A stretch of 8,567 nt of DNA from Verrucomicrobiota bacterium (lineage in GTDB: Bacteria > Verrucomicrobiota > Verrucomicrobiia > Chthoniobacterales > JAFAMB01), in NCBI GenBank assembly GCA_019242435.1, contig JAFAVN010000369.1, forward strand, positions 1-8,567. Reading direction: 5' to 3'. Position numbers and translations under genes: made by a program. Within the stretch, counting starts at the first letter, position 1. Every line of letters begins with the position of its first letter. Shown here piece by piece: positions 1 through 6,436 of this stretch. Below the pieces are notes generated by a model. It worked only from the letters and a program-made list of their open reading frames with translations. It ran no database searches and was not told the origin of the DNA.

Positions 1-81
1 CTTTGATTGCCACACGTAAATCAGCGAGATGCCCAGCGCCAGAAAGAGTACGAAAACCAGAAACTTCAAAAAGCTCTTCAT
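1..81 (-). CDS. N-terminus of unidentified membrane-anchored or exported protein (partial)
   Basis: Only the first 27 codons are inside the window; the gene continues past the left edge. The visible peptide starts MKSFLKFLVFVLFLALGIS and runs on to LIYVWQSK. It has two lysines near the start, then about 18 hydrophobic residues, which fits a signal peptide or an N-terminal membrane anchor; no cleavage site can be judged. The ATG lies 13 bases after the recG stop codon, so the two genes are probably transcribed together, but no clear Shine-Dalgarno site precedes it. The family cannot be named from so short a piece. The call rests on the open frame reaching the edge, the short spacing and the typical leader composition. 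Confidence 0.6.
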   Translation of the reverse strand, partial: MKSFLKFLVFVLFLALGISLIYVWQSK

Positions 82-94
82 CTTAATGACGGGC

Positions 95-2149
95 TCAATT
101 GCCCAAGGTCGCCCATCCTTTTGAACTCTCCATTACGATACTTAAGAAGGCTTGATTTGCAGGCAGTTGCAGTTTTGGGTCACGGTCCAAAATATTCCGG
201 GCGACACCTCTGGCCTCATCCAGCAGATCCGCGTCCTCTAACAGATCCGCCAAGCGCAGGGGTGGAAGGCCGCTTTGCGCCGTGCCCAATAGATCTCCAG
301 GACCGCGAAACCTCAAATCAGCCTCCGCAATCTCAAAACCGTCATTGGTTTTTTCCAGAATCGAAAGCTTGGCCAGGGCCAATGGATCCTTCGTATCCGT
401 CATCAGGATACAGTAACTCTGGTGATTGCCGCGCCCGATGCGGCCGCGTAACTGATGCAATTGGGCCAGACCGAATCTTTCGGCGTTCTCGATCAACATC
501 ACAGTAGCATTCGGCACATCCACACCCACCTCGATCACCGTCGTGGCAATAAGGACCTGAATCTCGCCCCGGCGAAACCTTTCCATCACCCGCTCTCTTT
601 CCTCCCCGTCCAAGCGCCCATGCAACAAACCGCAGGAGAAGGGCTTCAGCAGGGTTTCCCACCGCTTGAATTCCGTTGTCGCCGCTTTGACGCTCAGCGA
701 GTCCGATTCTTCGATTACCGGATAGATAATATAGGCCTGCCGCATCGCCTTAAGCCGGTCACGTAGAAATTCGGCGGCCTCCGGAAGTTTATTGGAAGAA
801 CGCACCCCAGTAATGATCCCTTTTCGATTACCGGGTTTTTCGGCCAGAGTCGACACTTCAAGATCACCGTACAACGTCATCGCCAAGGTCCGCGGAATCG
901 GGGTTGCAGTCATTACCAGCAGATCCGGCACCGGGTCACGTTGTAACAGTTGAGCTCGTTGCAGGACGCCGAACTTATGCTGCTCATCGATTACCACTAA
1001 TCCCAGCCGAGGTAATGGGTCGGTTTCGTAAAGCAGCGCATGGGTTCCAACCACAATTTCCGGTTCACCTTGCAAAGGAAGAAACGATTCTTCTTTACGA
1101 ATCCCAGTTCTGAGCGCGATCCGGATATTCATCGGCTTCAACCAGGAAACCAGGGTGCGATAATGCTGCTCGGCCAGGACTTGAGTGGGAGCCATCAACG
1201 CGGTTTGAAAGCCGGCCTCCGTGGCTTCCAGCATAGCGGCAGTTGCCACCAAAGTCTTTCCAGCGCCCACGTCGCCGTGCAACAGTCGGGCCATCGGGCG
1301 GCTAGCCGCTAAATCCGCTCGAATTTCTTCAATGGTCCGTCTTTGTCCCTCGGTTGGTTGAAACGGCAAGCCCTTTAAAAATTTCTCGGCCCGCTTTCCA
1401 GAGCTTGCATGGGTGTGCCCGGGACGATCGTTATTTTTTCGGCGCCGGTTTTCGACCACAACCTGGATCTCAACGAGCTCGACTAAAGCCAAAGTTCTGC
1501 GGGCTTTCTGTAACGAAGCCCAACTCTCCGGAAAGTGCAGCTGCTCAATCGAATCCCGAAAGGAGATCATGTAGCCGGGTAAAACCTGCCGATCTTCTAT
1601 CTCGTTTAACCGTTGCACGGCCAGAAACATCAGCGTCCGGAGCGGGCGCTGGCGGAGACCGTCGGTCAGCGGATAAACCGGAGTGATCCGATTCATATGG
1701 ATCAGGTTTTCCTCTTCCTCTTCGATTATTTCGAAGTCCGGGTGATCGAGATAGATACGGCGACGTTGCTCTTTTGGGCGGCCATAGACGACCAGTGTTT
1801 GCCCTGCAGCCAACATCCTCCGTACATAATGCTGGTTGAACCACCGGCAGATCAACCGCCCGCTTAAAGCTCCGCCTTGGCCCTCATCCAAAGTCGCTTC
1901 AACAATATTTCGTCCGCTGAAATATCGCGAAGTTACCTTTTGCACCATACCCCGAACACACACTGCCTTATCAGAACTACTGGTCGGGAATCTGCTGAAC
2001 TCCGAACGATCTTCATGCCGCCTTGGATAATGCTTCAAAAGATCGCTCCAAGTCACTACACCCAGCCGGTGCAACGGGCGAACCATGGCTGAAGGTATCC
2101 AGTCAATTTCCGAGATCGGAGTCTCTAGAGCATCTTTTGCCTGATCCAT
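95..2149 (-). CDS. recG: ATP-dependent DNA helicase RecG
   Basis: RecG is a superfamily 2 helicase that remodels stalled replication forks and Holliday junctions and acts in recombinational repair in the cytoplasm. At 684 residues it is close to the usual family length (about 690). The N-terminal wedge/OB part covers roughly residues 1-230, including PRRHEDR at 42-48. Helicase motifs follow in order: Walker A GDVGAGKT at 292-299, motif II DEQH at 388-391, TAT at 414-416, the motif V region TTVIEVGVDVP at 536-546, and motif VI QLHQLRGRIGRG at 563-574. The RecG-specific C-terminal stretch LRFRGPGDLLGTAQSGLP is at 612-629. The start gives a normal N-terminus; a GAGG lies only 3 bases upstream, so the ribosome site is poor. 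The 469 bases upstream hold repeats that separate it from the MATE gene. No frameshift or missing motif is seen. Confidence 0.97.
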   Translation of the reverse strand: MDQAKDALETPISEIDWIPSAMVRPLHRLGVVTWSDLLKHYPRRHEDRSEFSRFPTSSSDKAVCVRGMVQKVTSRYFSGRNIVEATLDEGQGGALSGRLICRWFNQHYVRRMLAAGQTLVVYGRPKEQRRRIYLDHPDFEIIEEEEENLIHMNRITPVYPLTDGLRQRPLRTLMFLAVQRLNEIEDRQVLPGYMISFRDSIEQLHFPESWASLQKARRTLALVELVEIQVVVENRRRKNNDRPGHTHASSGKRAEKFLKGLPFQPTEGQRRTIEEIRADLAASRPMARLLHGDVGAGKTLVATAAMLEATEAGFQTALMAPTQVLAEQHYRTLVSWLKPMNIRIALRTGIRKEESFLPLQGEPEIVVGTHALLYETDPLPRLGLVVIDEQHKFGVLQRAQLLQRDPVPDLLVMTATPIPRTLAMTLYGDLEVSTLAEKPGNRKGIITGVRSSNKLPEAAEFLRDRLKAMRQAYIIYPVIEESDSLSVKAATTEFKRWETLLKPFSCGLLHGRLDGEERERVMERFRRGEIQVLIATTVIEVGVDVPNATVMLIENAERFGLAQLHQLRGRIGRGNHQSYCILMTDTKDPLALAKLSILEKTNDGFEIAEADLRFRGPGDLLGTAQSGLPPLRLADLLEDADLLDEARGVARNILDRDPKLQLPANQAFLSIVMESSKGWATLGN

Positions 2150-2181
2150 TCGCCTCGGTCTAATGTAACTAGGAAAATGGC

Positions 2182-2306
2182 GAGAACGAGCGGGAACGTC
2201 GGGAACGAGCGGGAACGTCGGGAACGGGATTCAACGCCGAAACATCGTCAACACGCGTCACGTCGTGAACACTCGCAAACACCGTCAACGCGCCAACGCC
2301 GCGGAC
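2182..2306. repeat. Degenerate tandem array with about 9-base period
   Basis: The trinucleotide AAC recurs at 2185, 2195, 2204, 2214, 2223, 2233, 2241, 2250, 2268, 2278, 2287 and 2295, with degenerate CAC at 2259 and GAC at 2304. Spacing is 8-10 bases throughout. The left part is the freshest: a 19-base unit made of GGGAACGAGC plus GGGAACGTC occurs at 2201-2219, with a one-mismatch copy at 2182-2200 and a decayed copy at 2220-2238. The right part keeps the period but has drifted towards GTCAACGC-like units. It lies just upstream of recG and abuts the foldback element. No convincing gene is encoded here: the short frames across it are low-complexity and unlike any family I know. It may contain the recG promoter, but I cannot assign one. 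Confidence 0.75.
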
Positions 2307-2586
2307 GGCATCAGAACCCGACGCAATGGAGGGGAGCCGCTTTGCAGGATGGCAGGTCTATATGTACCTAGCAGGCGGCTCCCGGGAACAAATCAGCGGC
2401 TCACATATCCGATCATCGGTTTGAATCACGCCGCTGGGTTGCCCGGTCAATAACCAATATCGCTTCAGGCCAACCCAAGCGGTGTTTCCGACCCTTGGGT
2501 TGTTTCCGGGAGCGCCTGCTAGGTACATATAGACCTGCCATCCTACAAAGCGGCTCCCCTCCATTGCGCCGGGTTCTGATGCCGTC
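2304..2586. repeat. Foldback element with 87-88-base inverted arms
   Basis: The arms are 2304-2391 and 2500-2586. The reverse complement of the right arm matches the left with three substitutions and one single-base gap, about 95% identity. The 108-base centre (2392-2499) has a weaker inner inverted repeat around CCGCTGGGTTG (about 2433-2443) and CAACCCAAGCGG (about 2471-2482), so most of the 283 bases can fold. Each arm is also a hairpin by itself: in the left arm GGGAGCCGC at 2332-2340 pairs with GCGGCTCCC at 2375-2383, with an inner AGGT/ACCT pair around a CTATATGT loop. The right arm keeps GCGGCTCCC at 2550-2558, but a deleted G weakens its partner near 2508. There is no transposase, and the frames crossing it are by-products of the repeat. 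It resembles a non-autonomous palindromic repeat (MITE or REP-like). It sits after the MATE stop and could act as a transcript 3' end, although no T-run follows. Confidence 0.85.
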
Positions 2587-2618
2587 AACGGCCTTCGTTC
2601 GTTCTCCCGTCCGCTCAT

Positions 2619-3998
2619 TCACGTCGTTTCCCCGGCAGTCCGCGAGAACACGAAGCGGTCACCTATTCCCGGGGAAGTCATCGCCCGCAAACGCAAGGTT
2701 AGCGCCGTGGCCGCTACGAATAGGCCGGTCGCCAGCCCAGTCCAGACCCCGATTGCTCCAAAACCCATCGCGAATGCGGTAATCAGCGCGGTCGGCATAG
2801 CAATCGCCCAGTAGCAACCCAATCCGATGAACATCGGGATTCGCACATCGGCTAGCCCGCGCAGGCAACCGGCCGCAGTCACCTGGACACCATCGGCCAA
2901 CTGAAAGATCCCGACGACTGTCAACAATCTGGTCGCTAATGGCAGGACCGCACTATCCGCAGTAAACCAGCTCGAGATTTCGCGCCCGGCTATAAGATAG
3001 AGCACCGCAAACCCGGAAGAAATCATGGCGGAGATCGCTATCGCTCCGGTCGCAATGGAGCGAACAGATGACACCCTCTGTGAACCGACCGCCTGTCCCA
3101 TGCGAACCGCAGCCGCCGTGGAGATGCCTAACGGAAACATGAAGGTGGTAGCAGCGCACGTAAGGACGACTTGATGGCTGGCGAGTGCCACGGTCCCAAT
3201 CCAACCCATCATCACGGCTCCAAAACTGAACGCCGCGACCTCGGCAAAGTATTGCAGGCCGATCGGCAGCCCGAGACGGAATAAGTCCATGATCTGACGC
3301 CAATCAATTTTGGAAGGAGCCAGAGCGCGCCATTTGACCCGGCTCAGCACGAGCGCATAAGCGAGGGTGCCTGCCAACACAAACACTCGGGAGCTAAAGG
3401 TAGCAATCGCCGAACCCAGCAGGCCGAGCGCCGGGAGCCCCATCCAGCCGAAAACCAATGGTAAATTCAACGCCAGGTTCAGCAGTACCCCTAGGTAAAG
3501 AATGACCGTCGGCGCTACGGGTTTCCCCAGCGCTTCACAAAACGTCTTAGCCCCTACCGAACCTAAAGCCGGTATCAAAGAGAAACCGACGATCGCAAGA
3601 TAGGGTCGGGCGGCGGCTTCGATCACCAGTGGCTGTCCAAATATACTCAGGATCGACAGAAGCAGCACAATGATAGCCGAGCACGCTGCTCCCGTAAGAC
3701 AAGATAACCAGAACGCGGAGCGCATCACTCCAGCGGTAGCATTCTCCCATTTAGCGCCGTGCGCTTGGGCCGCGAAAATCCCGATCGAATTCAAAATCCC
3801 GATTCCCGCCACGTACAGCGTCCCCAGGAGCGTATTCGAGAAACCCACAGCCGCCAAGGGCACGACACCGACTCGCCCTAGCACTACCGTATCGGTAATC
3901 CCCATCAACATTTGTCCGAACTGGCCGATCATCATCGGCACAGCAAGGGCAAGCGTCGCCCGTAACTCGAAGAAAAATCGCTGTTGTCTGCTGGACAT
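2619..3998 (-). CDS. MATE-family (NorM-like) multidrug efflux transporter
   Basis: This is an inner-membrane antiporter of the MATE family, which exports cationic drugs and dyes in exchange for sodium ions or protons; the substrate here is unknown. From the chosen start it has 459 residues, the usual length, with about 12 hydrophobic segments in two six-helix halves. NorM-like signatures are DTVVLGRVG at 36-44 (with the acidic residue of helix 1), GLPIGLQYFAEVAAF at 243-257, WIGTVALASHQ at 266-276, FPLGISTAAAVRMGQAVG at 288-305 and DGVQVTAAGCLRGLADVRIP at 369-388. The frame stays open for 86 more codons to an ATG at 4256, inside ureG, but that extension is translated from a repeat array and matches nothing in the family. 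The ATG at 3998 is therefore preferred, even though its Shine-Dalgarno site is weak. It is probably unrelated to urease. Confidence 0.93.
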   Translation of the reverse strand: MSSRQQRFFFELRATLALAVPMMIGQFGQMLMGITDTVVLGRVGVVPLAAVGFSNTLLGTLYVAGIGILNSIGIFAAQAHGAKWENATAGVMRSAFWLSCLTGAACSAIIVLLLSILSIFGQPLVIEAAARPYLAIVGFSLIPALGSVGAKTFCEALGKPVAPTVILYLGVLLNLALNLPLVFGWMGLPALGLLGSAIATFSSRVFVLAGTLAYALVLSRVKWRALAPSKIDWRQIMDLFRLGLPIGLQYFAEVAAFSFGAVMMGWIGTVALASHQVVLTCAATTFMFPLGISTAAAVRMGQAVGSQRVSSVRSIATGAIAISAMISSGFAVLYLIAGREISSWFTADSAVLPLATRLLTVVGIFQLADGVQVTAAGCLRGLADVRIPMFIGLGCYWAIAMPTALITAFAMGFGAIGVWTGLATGLFVAATALTLRLRAMTSPGIGDRFVFSRTAGETT

Positions 3999-4119
3999 GG
4001 CTTGCCCGACGCCGCGCGTTCGGTCATCGCTCGCAAGCGAAGTCGGAAACCCACCAAACTGAAATAATGCCCGGCCGCAACCGATTCCGCCCAGAAAGTC
4101 AGCTAAACCGGAGCAGGTC

Positions 4120-4200
4120 TGGACAGCCTGGACGCGGTGGACAGAGCCGACCCACTTGGTCCACCCTGTCCATTGTGTCCATCTAAGTCCATCATGTCCA
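4120..4200. repeat. Two-sided TGGAC / GTCCA array with 9-base spacing
   Basis: Reading the plus strand, TGGAC starts at 4120, 4129 and 4138 (exact 9-base steps). Its reverse complement GTCCA then starts at 4159, 4168, 4177, 4187 and 4196 (steps 9, 9, 10, 9). The bases between the words vary, so the word and the spacing are what is kept, not a longer unit. The two halves face each other around a centre near 4150 and could pair as an imperfect hairpin. The array occupies most of the right part of the gap between ureG and the MATE start (3999-4230). No gene is seen in that gap; an open frame there reads as a tryptophan-threonine-rich repeat and is probably not translated. Its role, whether terminator, protein-binding array or inert repeat, is unknown. 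Confidence 0.8.
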
Positions 4201-4230
4201 TGCTCCCTTCCCCTGAACCTTTCTTGGTCC

Positions 4231-4848
4231 CTACTGCAACAAGCCCTGCTTCTCAAGAAAGTCGATCACTTCGCCCACCCCGGCCTGCGTCTTTAAACCC
4301 GTAAACACAAATGGACGATCTCCCCGCATTTTTCGCGTATCCGATTCCATCACTTTTAACGAAGCTCCCACGTACGGAGCGAGATCGCTCTTGTTGATCA
4401 CCAAGAGATCTGATCGCGTAATGCCTGGACCACCCTTGCGCGGAATTTTTTCGCCACCGGCGACATCGATAACGTAAATTGTGAGATCGGAAAGCTCGGG
4501 GCTGAAGGTAGCAGCCAGGTTGTCGCCCCCGGACTCGATAAACACGATATCTGCGTCAGGGAATGTCTGCAGCATGCGATCAATCGCTTCCAGATTGATG
4601 GAAGCGTCTTCCCGAATTGCCGTGTGAGGGCACCCGCCTGTCTCAACCCCCATTATACGTTCCGCCGGCAAGGCCCCCGCCAGGGTGAGCAGTCGCTGAT
4701 CCTCCTTAGTATAGATATCGTTAGTAATCACTACCAAGTCATATTTGTCCCGCATGCGCTTGCAAAGCATCTCTATCAAGGTGGTTTTGCCACTGCCCAC
4801 CGGGCCCCCTACTCCGACCCGTAACGGCGGTAAACTCTTGGTTCGCAT
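4231..4848 (-). CDS. ureG: Urease accessory GTPase UreG
   Basis: UreG is a SIMIBI-class GTPase that, with UreF and UreD/H, drives nickel delivery into apo-urease in the cytoplasm; UreE hands nickel to it. At 205 residues it has the family's normal length. Visible motifs are Walker A GPVGSGKT at 15-22, TNDIYTKED at 42-50, ETGGCPHTAIREDAS at 69-83 with the Cys-Pro-His metal-binding site at 73-75, ESGGDNLAATFSPEL at 105-119, and the guanine-specificity motif NKSD at 152-155. The start gives a standard N-terminus (LRVGVGGPVGSGKT). An in-frame TAA lies five codons upstream, so no longer start is possible. It is downstream of ureF but separated by 348 non-coding bases instead of the usual tight junction. 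All key residues are present. Confidence 0.98.
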   Translation of the reverse strand: MRTKSLPPLRVGVGGPVGSGKTTLIEMLCKRMRDKYDLVVITNDIYTKEDQRLLTLAGALPAERIMGVETGGCPHTAIREDASINLEAIDRMLQTFPDADIVFIESGGDNLAATFSPELSDLTIYVIDVAGGEKIPRKGGPGITRSDLLVINKSDLAPYVGASLKVMESDTRKMRGDRPFVFTGLKTQAGVGEVIDFLEKQGLLQ

Positions 4849-4862
4849 AGAACGGAAATCTT

Positions 4863-4869
4863 ACCTCCT
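4863..4869 (-). promoter_or_regulatory. Strong Shine-Dalgarno sequence with long spacing before ureG
   Basis: The minus strand reads AGGAGGT here, an excellent match to the ribosome-binding consensus, but 14 bases separate it from the ureG ATG, against an optimum nearer 5-9. An in-frame stop sits between them, so it cannot serve a longer UreG. It is the strongest such site seen upstream of any gene in the window. It suggests that ureG is translated independently and not by coupling to ureF. Confidence 0.5.
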
Positions 4870-4942
4870 GGGTCAGCGGCTCGGCGGCGAATCAGCCTTG
4901 GTCAACGCAGAATTACATGCGCCGTCACCGCTGTTCATATTC

Positions 4943-5030
4943 CTGGTGCACCGGAGCCTCTCCCTACCGATCCTGGGTTCCGGTGTCTACCAGGCAGCGA
5001 TCGGTAGGGCGAGGCTCCCGGACTAACCAG
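4943..5030. repeat. Nested palindromic hairpin element between ureF and ureG
   Basis: The arm at 4951-4972 (CCGGAGCCTCTCCCTACC then GATC) pairs with 4999-5021 (GATCGGTAGGGC then GAGGCTCCCGG), with one mismatch and one single-base gap. An outer CTGGT/ACCAG pair (4943-4947 and 5026-5030) extends the stem. Inside the loop, CCTGG at 4972-4976 can pair with CCAGG at 4990-4994. There is no T-run on the minus strand, so it is not a classic intrinsic terminator. The ends share the word GGCTCCCGG (5013-5021) with the left arm of the foldback element (2377-2385), so the two may belong to related repeat families. In the urease mRNA it would form a stable structure that could affect stability or ureG expression. 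Confidence 0.75.
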
Positions 5031-5166
5031 ACAGATGCACAACGCTCATTGCTAGTCTAACAGATTCGTGTCCGAGGCCGACTCGCTGCCGAGCCGGGGG
5101 TCGACCCAGCGCTAACTAAGTAGATGCCGCTTTCTAGCGTCGTCTATTTTGAAGCCTGTCAGTGTC

Positions 5167-5192
5167 CTGTCCCATAAATAGCTATGGAACAG
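5167..5192 (-). other. Short hairpin just after the ureF stop codon
   Basis: CTGTCCCAT at 5167-5175 and ATGGAACAG at 5184-5192 form a nine-base stem with one mismatch around an eight-base loop, starting four bases after the ureF stop. The minus-strand transcript lacks a following U-run, so a rho-independent terminator is not supported. It may be an mRNA-end stabiliser, an insertion-element end or chance. Confidence 0.35.
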
Positions 5193-5196
5193 CCCG

Positions 5197-5883
5197 CTAC
5201 GATCGAAAAAGGCGGGTGTATTGATGCTCATGTCGGGCCGAGAGAATGCCGAGCATGGGCGCAAAGGAAGAGACTTGTTCCGGTGTCGCGTTCAACGCCC
5301 GATTGGTGACGGCAGGCACCATAGCCCGGCACCGGGTCAGAATACGGTGTCCGGCAATTTGTCCCAGCGGGACCAGTTTCATGGCTGCAGGAACTTGGGC
5401 TTCCAGCCAGCTAAAGCAGAAGGCGTTCAACGTTGTTGTTTCCGACAAATCAAGTCCCGCCGCTGCCGCTCCGAATGCAATGGGAAACGCTACCGCGCCG
5501 AGCACGCTCACAGGATTTTGCGCTCCCATCCAATGTAACTCTGCCGCTAAACGAAGCAGCGACCAGCCCATCTGCTCGGTTTCCCTTCGCAATTCGATAG
5601 ACTCACGACTGGCTAGAAACCAGGAGTTCCAATATCGAACCTCGGCGAAAGCCGATGGACCGACTCGCCAGGCTCGGTGGACAAACGCGGTGACGGGACC
5701 ATCACAGCGGCCGATGATATTTGTGAGACCATCCGCTATCCATTTATCCGCTTCGGCTTCATTGCGGACGAGACCGCACTCGACAGCGGTCTCCAGTCCT
5801 TGCGAATAACTGAAAGAGCCAATCGGCAAGGCTGGAGACGCCAGGTGTAATGCCCGGCAGAGTTCGTCCGGCGTAATATTCAT
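5197..5883 (-). CDS. ureF: Urease accessory protein UreF
   Basis: UreF is an all-helical protein that binds UreD/H on apo-urease and recruits UreG, acting as checkpoint and effector of UreG GTPase during nickel insertion. At 228 residues the length is normal. Family signatures are LASPALPIGSFSYSQGLE at 14-31, the RETEQMGWSLLRLA region at 100-113, WLEAQVPAAMKLVPLGQIAG at 159-178, and the conserved C-terminal end SARHEHQYTRLFRS at 215-228, which is the segment known to contact UreD and UreG. The start is supported by an AGGA ribosome site at 5892-5895, eight bases before the ATG. It follows ureE by 43 bases in the same transcript. No lesion is seen. The small hairpin and the repeat-bearing gap lie immediately downstream. 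Confidence 0.98.
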   Translation of the reverse strand: MNITPDELCRALHLASPALPIGSFSYSQGLETAVECGLVRNEAEADKWIADGLTNIIGRCDGPVTAFVHRAWRVGPSAFAEVRYWNSWFLASRESIELRRETEQMGWSLLRLAAELHWMGAQNPVSVLGAVAFPIAFGAAAAGLDLSETTTLNAFCFSWLEAQVPAAMKLVPLGQIAGHRILTRCRAMVPAVTNRALNATPEQVSSFAPMLGILSARHEHQYTRLFRS

Positions 5884-5926
5884 GGGTTAGTTCCTAATTC
5901 ATTCGATCCGCGAGCGGCTGCGGGAA

Positions 5927-6436
5927 TCATTCGGGTCCCTCGTGCTCATGAAAAGCGCGCTGGGCTAGCGCCTGGTCCTCGGCAAACGTTTCGTCGTGCC
6001 CGTGTTTATGGCCGCCACCATACGCGCCGGGTTCCGGTGTGAATGGTTCGCAAGTCGCGACTACTGTTACTCCTAGCCCGATCAGCATTTCTCGGAGAAC
6101 CGGATCAAAAGCTAGAAGTAGGCGGTCTGGTTCAATCTGAACCGCTGTATGCCGGTTCCCCAGGTGGTAAGCGGCCCGCGAGATCGAGAAAGGATCCGAA
6201 GCCGTCACCGCCATCAATTCCTCTTTTGCTGCTTCGATTCGAATTCTCGATCCGTCGTCACTTTCCACGATGTCCCCGGTGTGGAGCACTGTCCCGGGAG
6301 CCAGCAATAAACCTGCTTCTTCACCGGTTTCGAGCCGAACCACTTGCCGGCTTTTACGTCGCAGCTCGAAAGGAAGGACTAGAACGGGAATTCCCGCCGT
6401 TTCGTCTCGACCCGTAAGCTTGGTGAATCTCCGCAT
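5927..6436 (-). CDS. ureE: Urease accessory nickel metallochaperone UreE
   Basis: UreE is a dimeric nickel-binding chaperone that feeds Ni(II) to UreG and the urease assembly complex. From the chosen start it has 169 residues. The N-terminal domain shows ELRRKSRQVVRLETGEEAGL at 24-43, and the metal-binding domain has YHLGNRH at 90-96, with His96 expected as the conserved interfacial nickel ligand. DPVLREMLIGLG at 111-122 and PGAYGGGHKHGH at 136-147 follow. The tail holds a modest histidine cluster (143, 145, 147, 163, 165), which may add nickel storage. The ATG at 6436 overlaps the ureC stop by one base (TAATG), a typical translational-coupling junction. An upstream in-frame ATG at 6487 would add 17 residues and a 52-base overlap with ureC; it is less likely because the family N-terminus begins near the chosen Met. 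Confidence 0.95.
   Translation of the reverse strand: MRRFTKLTGRDETAGIPVLVLPFELRRKSRQVVRLETGEEAGLLLAPGTVLHTGDIVESDDGSRIRIEAAKEELMAVTASDPFSISRAAYHLGNRHTAVQIEPDRLLLAFDPVLREMLIGLGVTVVATCEPFTPEPGAYGGGHKHGHDETFAEDQALAQRAFHEHEGPE

Larger units (their letters stand above)
4849..5196. other. Gene-free gap inside the urease operon
   Basis: This 348-base stretch lies between the ureF stop and the ureG start. I see no supported coding region on either strand; a plus-strand frame through its right half is made of the hairpin repeat. It contains the ureG ribosome site, the nested hairpin at 4943-5030 and a small hairpin at 5167-5192. The rest (about 4870-4942 and 5031-5166) holds nothing I can assign. 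Because ureE-ureF is tight and ureC-ureE overlaps, this gap looks like a later insertion or the remnant of lost sequence. Confidence 0.6.

Noticed and set aside
7..507. 166-codon open frame on the plus strand
   Set aside because: It lies opposite recG, whose helicase motifs prove the minus strand is coding. The product is low in recognisable features and rich in Pro, Arg and Ser, as antisense frames usually are.
2182..2586. CRISPR array
   Set aside because: The units are only about 9 or 19 bases with no unique spacers of uniform length, and the long repeat is inverted instead of direct; no cas gene is present.
2265..2622. Several short frames on both strands containing a GIRTRRNGGEPLCRMAGLY-like peptide
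   Set aside because: The same peptide appears from both strands only because the DNA is an inverted repeat. These frames are repeat translations, not genes.
4745..5026. 93-codon plus-strand frame across the ureG start and the hairpin
   Set aside because: Half is antisense to ureG and the rest is the palindromic hairpin, so coding is not supported.
4943..5030. Intrinsic transcription terminator after ureF
   Set aside because: The stem is long, but no T-run follows on the minus strand and ureG lies downstream, so a dispersed hairpin repeat is the better explanation.
5246..5809. 187-codon open frame on the plus strand
   Set aside because: It is antisense to ureF, which has full family conservation, and its product resembles no family I know.
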